A stretch of DNA of 64,000 nucleotides from the NCBI GenBank assembly GCA_963691705.1, contig OY829546.1, positions 33,574,040 to 33,638,039 on the forward strand, given 5' to 3'. The DNA is from Viola odorata. Its lineage: Eukaryota > Streptophyta > Magnoliopsida > Malpighiales > Violaceae. This document shows positions 44,228-54,371 of this stretch, in pieces (the first letter of the stretch is position 1; each line of letters starts with the position of its first letter). The notes below the pieces were generated by a model that saw nothing but the letters and a program-made list of their open reading frames with translations, searched no databases and was not told the origin of the DNA. The translations under genes were made by a program, and so were the position numbers.

Positions 44228-45902
44228 GCAATCTAGGGGACAAGTTACCCCTCGTTTTTCCCTCGATAGGAATCTAGCCGATCTGGATAATCCCGAGGGT
44301 TTATTTCTTGCCGAATTTTCTCTCTTTCATCAAGACCTCAACGACGCTGAGTTTGTTAACCCCCATATTCCAAACATGGAAGATGAATGACCACCGAATC
44401 TGCCACCTCCGCCTCCTATTGATCAAACAATAGATGATCTTAATGTCGCCCCCGAAGTCCCTAGTAGCTGTATTGTCTAGCCCGTTGTTCAACATGACTG
44501 GATACTCAAATCCGCTGTCATGCATCATCTGCCATCTTTCCATGGATTGTCCAAGGAGAATCCGCATTGTCACCTACAACATCTTCATTCGATATGCGAG
44601 GCCATGAAACCTACTAATGTCGATGTCGACCAAGCCAAGCTACGAGCTTTCATGTGGTCCCTTAAGGACGCTGCCAAGGATTGGTTCTATGACCTTCCTC
44701 CTCGATCTATTACGTCATGGGCTGAGATGTCTAAAGCCTTCACGGATAAGTATTACCCAGCAGCCACAGCAAGCGTGACTCGCAAACAATTAGTTTCTAT
44801 TGTGCAAAAGGACGACGAGAGTCTAGGGCAGTATCATGAACGTTACAAGAAAATGCAAGCCTTGTGTCCTTCGCACAATTTGACCGATCATGCCCTCATC
44901 CAATACTTCTATGAAGGGTTGAAATGAAATGATAAAGCTTTATTGGACGCCGCAACCGGTGGTTCCCTTTGTACCCGAACTCCAGCTGCTGCCAAGGCTA
45001 TTATTGAGCTAATGGCCAAGACTACTATTGCATCTAAAATAGTAGCAAGTAACAACCAACATGCCTAAGTTGCTGCCATGTAGGGTCAGTTAGATAACAT
45101 CACGGTTATATTGTAGAATATGACTTCAGGACAACCTGTCCAGATCAAGGCTTGTTAGATTTGTAATTTTGTGGATCATGCCACAGATGCATGTCCTTAC
45201 ATTCCCGAGGAAATTTCAGTTAATGCAGTTGGAGGATACAATGTCCCCTATGGCCAAAATTACAATCAAGGCTGGAAACATCCTAATTTCAGTTGGTCTA
45301 TAATCCACAATCGTCAGGCCCTAGTTAGCCGCCACAGCAGCAGCACCAGTATGGTAACCAATCTCAGCCTCCCTTCAACATGCAACATTTTAGGCCTAGA
45401 CCTCCATATCAGCACAATCAGCAGTACCCATATCCACCATCCAAGGATCCAGCCCCTGCTCCTCCATCAACTAACGAGAGCATCCACTACAAGAGTGTTA
45501 TTTCTGAACTGCATAAGCAAATGAGTATGATGACCACCGAAATGAAGGAGTTGAAAAATAGAGGTAGTCTTCCTGGGCATAGTGAACCCAATCCGAAGCA
45601 CAAGGCATGTGTCATGACTCTCCGAAGTGGTACTGAATTGCCACCTCTAGAAAATCCTGCCCTCGACACCGCACAGTATCTCGAGCGCGAGCTCAAAGTT
45701 AAAAAGAAGAAGCAGCCCAAAATTCCAGATGTGATGGTGGATCATATCCGTTCTCCAAGAGGATCTCCACAGAACGATCTGAACCCACCCTAATTCACAC
45801 AAGAGTACATTCACTAAATCCTTGAACCTCCTTTTCCTGAACGCCTTGTCAAGTCCAAGAAGGGCAAAGAAGAGCTTGAAATCTTTGATATATTCAGCAA
45901 AG
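44228..45902 (+). pseudogene. Athila F gag pseudogene
   Basis: Encodes the Athila capsid region: HDWILKSAVMHHLPSFHGLS, then AFMWSLKDAAKDWFYDLPP, SWAEMSKAFTDKYYP, LGQYHERYKKMQALCP and ALIQYFYEGLK. A degraded zinc-knuckle-like CxxC..H..C region follows (ICNFVDHATDACPY). The Pro/Gln-rich linker and FPERLVKSKKGKEELEIFDIFSKV lead toward the protease. There are at least seven stops and one frameshift near 45320. The gene is cut at 45902 by the Tat element E. Confidence 0.85.
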
Positions 45903-46426
45903 TGATAACAATTGATGAAACGCCAAGGGTACATTCATCATCTCACCCGTGGACAAGGGCAGACCCCTGTAGACCTTGACTTACTCCGGCACCCGGTTGC
46001 CGCCCGCGATAAGTTGTGCACACTGGGATAGTCGACATCAGCGCGGGGGGGGGCACATGGCGTCATCCTATCCCAGGAAGGCCGATAGCATCACATAGGC
46101 AATATCCCGCCAGCGATATCATGTCTAGGGACCCACATGACATCACCAGGGGTGACGTCATCCTGGGCGTTATCTCCCCTCAATAACGCCCCCCTAGGGT
46201 AACGCCTTCTCTTCTGTCAATAAATACCACCCCATTCTAGATCTAAAGTAAGAGAAAATTCTCTACTAAAATCTCTACAGAATTTCATAGCCATACTAAC
46301 TTAAGCATCGGAGTGTGTACGCCGGAGCCCCCCTCCGCCGCTTTGCAGGTACCACGGACAATAGCCACAGTGATTTCGGACAGCCATAATCCTTATTCCG
46401 CCCCCGCAGAAACTCGAATCTTATCA
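45903..46426 (+). mobile_element. 5' LTR of Tat element E
   Basis: 524 bp, TGATAACAATTGATG...CTTATCA, adjoining the Athila gag on the left (flank CAAAG) and a primer-binding site on the right. It has a TATA-like AATAAATACC at about 46219 and the bZIP-type palindrome TGACGTCA at 46153-46160. The ends match the minus-strand LTR at 51671-52202. The 3' LTR of E is not in the window. Confidence 0.85.
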
Positions 46427-46429
46427 AAT

Positions 46430-46448
46430 TGGTGCTTTCGTTGAGAGA
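46430..46448 (+). other. Primer-binding site of Tat element E
   Basis: TGGTGCTTTCGTTGAGAGA begins three bases after the LTR end, the place of tRNA priming for minus-strand synthesis. I do not assign the tRNA. Confidence 0.7.
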
Positions 46449-46511
46449 CTTGGTTTAATTAAGTGAGCGTCCTTAATAGCCAAGCTCTGTTCTTCTGGGA
46501 ATTTAAAGATT

Positions 46512-48400
46512 ATGGCTTCTGATTCCGATCCACCGTTGACTCAGTCCTCTAGTCTTCCATTTGATACCCGCAGATGACTTTTTACCTTCGCCACTTCAGA
46601 TGCTCCCACCTCGGTGCAAGAAATTCCTTCAGGAATGTCAGATCTATCTCTCGCACAAATAACGGGAGCGTTTATGCTACAGCCGAGTACTCCTTTGTCC
46701 CAAATAGCGGGGTCAAGTCATTTTCCTCCTCAGTCGGGGGGGTCCGTGGTGGATAGCGCAAATAACCCTTTCGCGAGCTCGATTTTAGCCCTTCGTGCTC
46801 AATTAGACCCCTTAATAGAGTTGGCTAGCAGATATACACCTGCTGCTTTTGGGTCAGGCGTGGCATCTCAATTCATTTTCACTCCATCAATCATTACAGA
46901 AAGACCACTATCGTCCCCGCTGCATGCGAATGTGTCATCAACGCTGCCCACATTAAGTGCGCCAGTCAGTCTTGTACAGATTGCTCATAGGAGGGTGGAG
47001 CCGTACATACCACAAGTACCTTTATTTCCTATTTCTCAAGAGGAGCGGCAATGGCGTGGGGAGGACAGAGGTCGTTGGGATGGAAGAAGAAATGAAAATA
47101 ATAGAGATATCTCTCCCGGAGGGAGTGAAAGATCCAGCAGTAGGAGACACCGAACTAGGTCACCACATCATATCAGAGATCCGAGAGATCGTAGGTATCG
47201 TTTGGAGGCATCCCCGCCTCGGCAGGCGCGGTAAATCCTTGATGATACTTCGGGCCACCCCTTTAGCCTACGCATAAGGCGTCACAGGGTTAGTAGACAC
47301 GTAAAGCTCCCCTCAGAATCCTATGATGGCACCAGAGATCCCATTTCTCACCTTAACAAGGTGAAGGATTTTGTGCAATTCCAAACCCACAATGATGCGG
47401 CTTTGTGTCAAATATTTGTAATGACCCTGTCAGGGGTCGCACGTTTGTGGTTCGAAGGTCTTCCAGGTGGGTCTATTGACAGTTTCGCGCAGCTGTAATC
47501 TAAATTCAGGAGTCGATTTAGCACTGCAGTCCCTATCAGGAAGTCAGCTGCTGCTTTGTTCAACTTACACAGGAAACCTCAGGAATCTTTGAGGAGCTTC
47601 CTCCATTATTTCGACACTGAGATGTCGCTAACACCAGGTGTAACGGTTGATTTCGCCATTGAAGCCTTAAAGTGAAACTGTTGTTATGGAAAACTCAAAG
47701 AAGCTTTAATGGTTAACCCCCCAACGACTTTGGATGCATTAAGGTTAAAAGCTCACAACTATGCGAGGATGGAAGAAGAAGAAAATAGGGATATAATTCG
47801 GAACATGCCGCCCGCCATGCCTCCAGCCCCTAACGCTCTAATCCCAACTACCTCGAAAGATCGGTTCGTTGACGATTACACTCAGCTAAAGGATCACATT
47901 CCCAAGACATTTAATCGGAGAAGAGGCAATCCCTCCAAGGGAAAATCTGGTGACCCCTCTGGCCAACGGCAGAGTGATCCTCCTAAGGGACAAGTTTATG
48001 ATTCAGATCCTCCTTCCTTCATTCTACCCCGAGCAGAAATACTAGCAATAGTGGAGCAGCGAAACCTGCCCATCCGTTATCCTGCCCCTGTAAGACCAGG
48101 GGTAATCCTGGGACGAAGAGAAAATGCCTATTGCAAATTTCACAAAGCCAAAGGACACACAACTGAAGCATGCCGAGAACTCAAATCGGCGATAGAACGT
48201 CTGGTGGAGGAAGGCTATTTGGGGGAATTTGCCATGAAAACACGAGAAGAAGCTAAAAGTAACCCTACAAATAGAGTAGATGATAGCAGGGCGGTACCAT
48301 CCCGCCCCCCAGGCCATGACACTGGTCCTGTGGGAGAAGGCCGGGAAATTCTTACAATCGATGATGAAGATGTCCCTATCATCAACATCATCGCGGGAGG
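46512..48400 (+). pseudogene. Tat element E gag
   Basis: One reading frame from ATG 46512 runs into protease, interrupted by a TGA at 46575, TAA at 47232, a TAA in FAQL*SKFR and a TGA in EALK*NCC. Features in order: Ser/Pro-rich N-terminus; Arg/Ser-rich block near 47090-47230 (RRHRTRSPHH); capsid-like region (SYDGTRDPISHLNKVKDF, ARLWFEGLPGGSI, SLRSFLHYFDTE). A Cys-His motif CKFHKAKGHTTEAC (about 48130), typical of Tat gag, presumably binds zinc and RNA. No frameshift was found within gag. Confidence 0.85.
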
Positions 48401-51400
48401 CACGCCTTATCTAGATGAAACCGCACAGTTGATACCCACTCTAGGGGATAAGTGGAAACGGACTGGCATGACAATAAAGAGTGAAGCGATAAGTGCCTTG
48501 GATCGTATGATATTATCCTTTTCTGAAGAGGACGAGAAGGGTGTGATGTATCCGCACAACGACGCGTTAGTAATAACACCCATTATCGCTAACCATGGAG
48601 TTAGAAGAACTCTGGTTGACAATGGAAGTGCCGTAAACTTGTTCTCGTTGGAAGCTTACAATCTCTTGAAGTGTTCAGATAGCGAGCTTAAACCCTGTAA
48701 AAAACCTATTATTGGGGTAGACGGAGTCCCCATCCTAGTGACTGGAGTGACTACCTTGCCCGTATATTTCAAGGAAGATACCTCCTAACAGTCTGAGGAG
48801 CTTTTATTCTTGGTGGTGGATCTAACTCTACCTTACAATGCCATATTGGGACGGTCATTCCTCAACCATTTTGGAGCGGCGATATCGCAAAAGCATCTAA
48901 AGCTGAAATACCCGTCCTGGGATGGTGTGGTCTCGATCCAAGGAAATCAGAAGTTAGCAGCTGAATGCTATCTGCTTATGACTCAGAAGAGTTGCGACAG
49001 GTATGTGTGCGTGACAATGGACCCATATGAGCAAAATGATGAAAAACGTACTCAGCCTGTAGATAAAATGACTCATGTCCCAGTCAGGGGGGTAGACAGA
49101 GCCGTATTTCTGGTTAGCGATAACCTCAACACAGAGTAAAAGCTGCAGTTGGTCCAACTGTTGAATAAATGTAAAGGAGAATTTTCATGGAAACTATCTG
49201 ACATGCCCGGTATCTCACGGGAGGTGGCAGAACATCGACTCAATGTCAACCCTGATGCCAGACCGGTCCAACAAGGATGACGTGCTTTCTCTGCTGAAAA
49301 GGCAAGGGCGGTCGAAAAAGAAGTTGTTAAGCTTCTCGACGCTGGCTTTATTCGAGAAGTGCGATATCCCACCTGGTTGGCTAACCCCGTTCTGGTCCCC
49401 AAGCCCAGTGGAGAATGACACATGTGCATCGATTTCACAGATTTGAATGACGCTTGCCCCAAAGACCCTGAATTACCCACTCCCTCGGATTGATGAGTTA
49501 GTTGATCAGGCTGCCGGATACGCATACTTAAGCTCGTTGGACGCCAATTCCGGGTACCATCAAATCCCTATGGCCAAGGAGGATGAAGAGAAAACTGCCT
49601 TCATCACTCCAAAGGCCACCTATTGCTATACGGCATTGCCTTTCGGGTTGAAAAATGCTGGAGCCACCTTCCAGCAAATAGCGAATCAGGTCTTTGAAAA
49701 ACAGATTGGGCAAAATGTCGAAGCATATGTCGATGATATACTGGTTAAAAGTCGAAGCTTTGAAGATCACTTATCCAATCTGGGTGAAGTATTCAAAGTA
49801 ATGAAGCAATATCAGATGAAGCTGAACCCTCGAAAGTGCATGTTCGCCTTTCAAACGGGTAAATTTTTGGGATACGTGGTCAGCCAAAAGGGCATTCAAC
49901 CCAACCCGTCAACGGTCCAGGCTATACAAGACATGATATCTCCTCAGACTATAAAAGAGGTACAAAAGCTAACCGGGTGCGTTATCGCTCTGGGACGGTT
50001 TATTTCTAAGCAAGGAGAGAGGTGTCTCCCTTTCTTCAAAGTTATACGTAGGAAAGCCGCTTTCGGATGGACGGTAGAGTGCGAAGAAGCATTTGCAAGT
50101 TTGAAAGCTTACCTATCGTCTGACTTGGTATTGACAAGACCAGAACCTGGCGATATCCTATACTTATACTTGGGAGTTGCTGACGAAGTGGTCAGTGCGG
50201 TCCTTGTGCGAGAGAACAATCACAGGCACCATCCGGTGTACTTTGTAAGTCACATCCTGAAAGATGCCTAGCTCAGATAAGCTCGTATTGAGAAAATCGC
50301 GTTAGCATTGATACAAGCCACACGGAAGATGAGCCGATACTTTCAAGCTCATACTGTCGTTGTGCTAACAGATCAACCTCTGAAAAGGATCTTTCGAAAA
50401 CCTGAATCCTCGGGGAGGATGTTAATCTGGGCTCTTGAACTTGAACAATATGGGTTGCATTACCGATCCCGATCGTATGTGAAGGCTCAAATCCTGGCGG
50501 ACTTTATCGCGGAATTCACTTTCACGCTGGATCCTCTAACAGAATTGACTGAAAAGGAAAAAGAAGAATTGGACCTTCCCTTCCCTGAGACCTACACCGA
50601 CCTGTGGGTTATCCACATAGATGGCGCCAAAAATCAAGAGCTTGCCGGGGCCGGAATTTTCATGAGTGGGCCTCACGGCATCCATGTACGATATGCCATC
50701 CGAATCCTGCAGCCGTTGTCCAATAACGCCGCAGAATATGAAGCGCTATTAGCCGAGCTCAGGATAGGAAAGAGTATTTCAATCAAGGGAATACACGACT
50801 TTAGGAGGTTGGGAGACTTGCGGCTGAAAGTCTGCGGAGACTCCAAGTTGATAATAGACCAAGTGCTGGGACACTCTCAAGCTAGAGAGCCCATCATGGT
50901 ACAATACCTTACCAAAGTGAAGTACGAGTTGATAGAAATAAAGAAATATGGCATGCAGGTCAGCTTCGAGCACATTCCTCGAGAGGATAACGTTGAGGCT
51001 GACAATCTCGCTAAACTCGCGGCAAGTCTAGAGGCGTCCATACTAAAGGGGGTGTACTACAGGGAGATACCCGTACCCTCCTTCGTGGAAGAATAAGCGA
51101 CGCTCTGTGTGGAAGAAAGTAACAATGACTGGAGAATTCCCGTCATAAAATACTTGAAACATGATGAACTTCCAGCGGATAACGCTGAGAAGAAGAAAGT
51201 GCTAAAGGAAGCGACACGGTGCACATACTTTAATGGGGAACTACTACGGAGGTGTTTCTCTCATCCAGCCGCGAGATGCATAACAGAACAAGAGGGTCTT
51301 CATACCCTCCGCGAAATCCACGAGGGAATTTGTGGCATGCACGCATCCGGCGGAACCATGGCTGCGCAGGTCTTTCGATCGAGGTTCTACTGGCCCACCA

Positions 51401-51670
51401 TTCAGAGAGACTGCCATGATTATGTGCGAACTTGCCAAAAGTGTCAGGAATTCTCCAAGATTCCCCGGCAACCCGCTGCACAAATCCATGATATTATCCT
51501 TTTGCGAAATGGGGAATTGATATCCTTGGACCATTTCCAAAGGCAAGATCACAACTAAAGTTTGTGGTCATAGTAGTGGACTACTTCACCAAATGGGCAG
51601 AAGCTGAGGTGGTTGCCAACATCACAACAGAAAAAACCTGGCGTTTCTTCAAGCACCAAGTTATCATGCG
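48401..51670 (+). pseudogene. Tat element E pol: protease, RT, RNase H, archaeal-type RNase H, integrase start
   Basis: Protease (LVDNGSAVNLFS at about 48617, AILGRSFLN at about 48841). RT (FIREVRYPTWLANPV, CIDFTDLNDACPKD, a frameshift near 49460, then YVDDILVK at about 49728). A degenerate first RNase H (VYFVSHILKD, RKMSRYFQAHTVVVLTDQPL). A second, archaeal-type RNase H with its carboxylates intact (HIDGAKN, NNAAEYEALLAEL, CGDSKLIIDQV, EDNVEADNLAKLA). Integrase with an HHCC end (REIHEGICGMH...CQKCQEF) and its first Asp in WGIDILGPF after a second frameshift near 51490-51500. The frame ends at TTEKTWRFFKHQVIMR where element D is inserted. The dual RNase H places E in the Tat lineage. At least seven stops (for example QQG*RAF, KPSGE*HMC, KDA*LR*AR) make it inactive. 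Confidence 0.9.
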
Positions 51671-52202
51671 TGATAAGAGTCCGGGGGATACTGAGCAGGA
51701 TCGGCCTGATCTAGGCTGGTCGGGAACACTATACTGGGTCTTCATCTCCTGCAAAGCGCCGGAGGGGGTCTCTGGCATAAACACTCTGATGCCAAAGTCA
51801 GTGCAAGTAGTCAAAATGGCAGGGGTTCAGTACGCTATCTTAGGCTTACCCTCTTGTCTGAAAAGGTGGGGGTATTTATAGGCAAAGGAAGGAGTGTACC
51901 GACAGGGGGTGGGAATAATCCCTGGTAGGTGTCGCTGGGGTGATAGATGCCACTGGGGTGGCATTGAGTGATGTCATGTGGGATGACATCACGCGGAGTG
52001 ACGTCATGGATGACCTGGGATGGGATGCCGCCGTGCGGATGCCGCATGAGAGCCCCCCCACTGATGTCGACCATCCCAGGGTCGGTCGCCAGGCTAAGCG
52101 CAATAAGAACAGGGTCTCACCTCCCTCGGCGGGTACAGTATGCTGGCCGGGTCACCCGACGGGGTAGTGGAGATACCGCTTCTGTGGTATCGATAGTTAT
52201 CA
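51671..52202 (-). mobile_element. 3' LTR of Tat element D
   Basis: 532 bp; on the minus strand TGATAACTATCGAT...CTTATCA, the same ends as E's LTR. Both share a GTCGACATCAG phrase, a TATA box (TATAAATACC, plus 51871-51880) and a 3' phrase with GGAG...CCCCCTCCG.CGCTTTGCAGG. It replaces the rest of E's integrase. It carries TGACGTCA at 51999-52006. Confidence 0.85.
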
Positions 52203-52342
52203 TATGCCCAAATGAAAACTAGCCCGAGTGTTTACCAAGGGCTATCGCCGCGTCTCCGGTCCTGCCCCTTCAAAGGTTTCTGCCCTAATGAGGGCTCGAC
52301 AATCGATAAAGGTATATCTTCGAAATGCCTTTTTCCGAAGTC

Positions 52343-52350
52343 TATAAATA
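52343..52350 (+). promoter_or_regulatory. TATA box of cassette 1
   Basis: TATAAATA, 82 bp before the ATG at 52432, with a pyrimidine-rich leader between. Confidence 0.6.
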
Positions 52351-52431
52351 GGCCTTTCATTTTGCACTTGCTTTATAACTCTCACAACTTTTTCACCTCT
52401 CTCTTCAAGCTTCCTTATCTCTCTTCTTTTC

Positions 52432-52818
52432 ATGGACGAAGTCACCAAAAACTTCCTGCTCTCCAAAACCCATGCCCTGAGGAACCTAACTCAGGCAGAT
52501 ACTGATTTCCTGAGGTCACTGAGCGTCAAGACCTCAGAGGATATACTGGAGCTCCAGGGGATGCTGACTCCCCTGCAAGCTAGACAGGCTGCCATTACCC
52601 TGGAGGATTTGAGTCCCGTGGAGAAAGTGGTGAAGCTGTCAGTGGTTGTTTCTCAAATTCAGCTACTGATGACAACGCTACAGCATAGGAAGGACTTGCT
52701 GGGATGCTGCCTGAAGGGCATGAGGGCCTATTCTTCTGAACTGACGGCTCTTGCGGATGCCCTGAGGGAAATTTCTTTCCTGGAATGGGAAGATGATGAC
52801 GCTGGGTCGAATGCCTGA
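52432..52818 (+). CDS. Cassette 1: small helical acidic-tailed protein, antisense to element D
   Basis: Intact 128-aa frame in a transcription-unit-like setting: TATA at 52343, CT-rich leader, ATG (TTTTCATGGACG), stop, then AATAAA repeats at about 52926. Composition suggests long amphipathic helices (KLSVVVSQIQLLMTTLQHRKDL, ALADALREI) and an acidic tail (EWEDDDAG). There is no signal peptide or clear membrane segment. I do not recognise the family. Cassette 2 has a similar acidic end. Its function in or for the element is unknown, and it could be a captured host fragment. Confidence 0.5.
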   Translation: MDEVTKNFLLSKTHALRNLTQADTDFLRSLSVKTSEDILELQGMLTPLQARQAAITLEDLSPVEKVVKLSVVVSQIQLLMTTLQHRKDLLGCCLKGMRAYSSELTALADALREISFLEWEDDDAGSNA

Positions 52819-52925
52819 CCAGCGATGAGGATCCTCTTGGCGTATCTTTTTGTGCTCTTCTGGGGCCACTTTTGTAACTCCGGGCTGTTAGGCCTTTTTG
52901 TAATCTCGGGCTGTTGAGCCCTTTA

Positions 52926-52935
52926 AATAAATAAA
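52926..52935 (+). terminator. Poly(A) signal of cassette 1
   Basis: Overlapping AATAAATAAA about 110 bases past the stop codon. Confidence 0.5.
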
Positions 52936-53291
52936 TATGTTTTCCGTTATTCACTTGTCGCGCTGTCAATGTTTTTCTTCTTTCTCATATCGTCTTTCTT
53001 AGAAAACAACTTATATTCTCACTAATTGTGAGCTTGGTGTCCCTTGGGATCCCGTAGCTTTATTTGCCTACCTGGCTCATAATGACGATTTTCCCATATC
53101 GCATCCGTTTTGAATATATTTTGCGCCATTTTTTAGTGTTAACGGATTGGGCAACGATTTCGGTGCCTCTTGGCTGGTGCAGACTTTTAACAGTTGCGGA
53201 GTCAGATCTTTCCCCCAATGGACGTTATCCCTGACAGCATTAACTGTCCTCGATAATACGCAAAAAGGCAGGCACGCTTCCTCACCTCGGC

Positions 53292-53298
53292 TATATAA
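53292..53298 (+). promoter_or_regulatory. TATA box of cassette 2
   Basis: TATATAA within GGCTATATAATGGGGC, 74 bp upstream of the ATG at 53366; a T/C-rich leader follows. Confidence 0.6.
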
Positions 53299-53365
53299 TG
53301 GGGCTCTTCCTCTCTTTCTCTGCTCATCTTTTTTCTTCTTTCTTCTCACTCTTACTGATATTTCC

Positions 53366-53853
53366 ATGGCTGACTCCCGTTTTTTGTATACTGCTGCCCG
53401 TGATTCTCCTCCGACCCCTCCAACTTCTCCCGACTCCGACAATCCTCCACTCTCACCTCCCTGGAGGCCTGCCAGACATTCCGCAAAGTGCCGGGGTCGC
53501 AAGAGATCGAAGAAAACAAAGAAACAATCTTTTGAATCCTTCTTTGCCGACTTTGAACCTCACTATCTTTTGTTGCGGCAAAAGGATGAAGCGTCACAAT
53601 CCGTTCCTTGTCCTTTTCCCAAGGAAGGACTTCTATGCAAGATGCCGCCCCAGGACTGGTTACCCCGTCCCTGGAGGAAAGCTCTCGCGCCGCTTCAAAG
53701 GAGGAAACTGCCCTTACGACAGGTTCCGTGACTGGATTTGGTAAAAGACCTTTCAAGATTGACGAGCCCTTTCCTTTCTATAACGGTGGGTCGCCATCGT
53801 CTCCGGAGGATTATGATTACATCTATGACATATACTGGGCGGACGAAGACTGA
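53366..53853 (+). pseudogene. Cassette 2: small Pro/Ser-rich protein with a likely frameshift
   Basis: From ATG 53366 the frame encodes a Pro/Ser-rich N-terminus, a basic patch (GRKRSKKTKKQ) and SFFADFEPHYLLLRQK, and stops at 53731. The overlapping frame from about 53608 continues to 53853 with an acidic aromatic tail (EDYDYIYDIYWADED). A frameshift near 53600-53620 probably separates one original protein of about 160 aa. A TATA box precedes it and AATAAA follows at 53895. The basic patch may be a nuclear localisation signal (inference). Family not recognised. Confidence 0.45.
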
Positions 53854-53894
53854 CGATGTCACACTTATTGTAGATGTCGCTGGCTTTCTCTTTC

Positions 53895-53900
53895 AATAAA
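53895..53900 (+). terminator. Poly(A) signal of cassette 2
   Basis: AATAAATAAG, 40 bases after the end of the longer frame. Confidence 0.5.
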
Positions 53901-54371
53901 TAAGATAGAATAAAATGAAACAAAATGTCATTTGCCTTTTTCTTTTTACTTTTGGTATAATTGCCGCCCTATGGGATAACTGCCGCTGGGTAGCCGATTA
54001 CCGCTTCGTGCGACCATCTTTGCGGGGGTTTCTTGTAATTACTGAGTCTTTCTTTTACGGAATTCGAGGCGAGCACTTGACTTTAAGTTTCTGTCAGGGT
54101 CTTTCCACGTGTCCCGTTTGTCCCGTACGTGTCTTGCTGTGATAGGTTGCCCTTCTGTCTGACTTTTCCACCGTCTCTTTTAAAAGGAAAAATGCTTCTT
54201 CTTTGTACCTTTTTGCTTCTTTTTATACTTCAGAACTCTCTTCGTTTTTTGCTCGCTCCGAGGAAATTCTCTCGTTCGCATCCAGATGACTCGCTATTAA
54301 TTTCAGTCTTCTCACTCTCAAGGTATTCTGCTCGATCTTGCTTTTGATTTTCCTTTGCTGCTTTATCTATC

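Noticed and set aside
53077..53502. Minus-strand ORF of 141 codons antisense to cassette 2
   Set aside because: No recognisable motif; it overlaps the plus-strand TATA box and start codon of cassette 2 and looks like a shadow.
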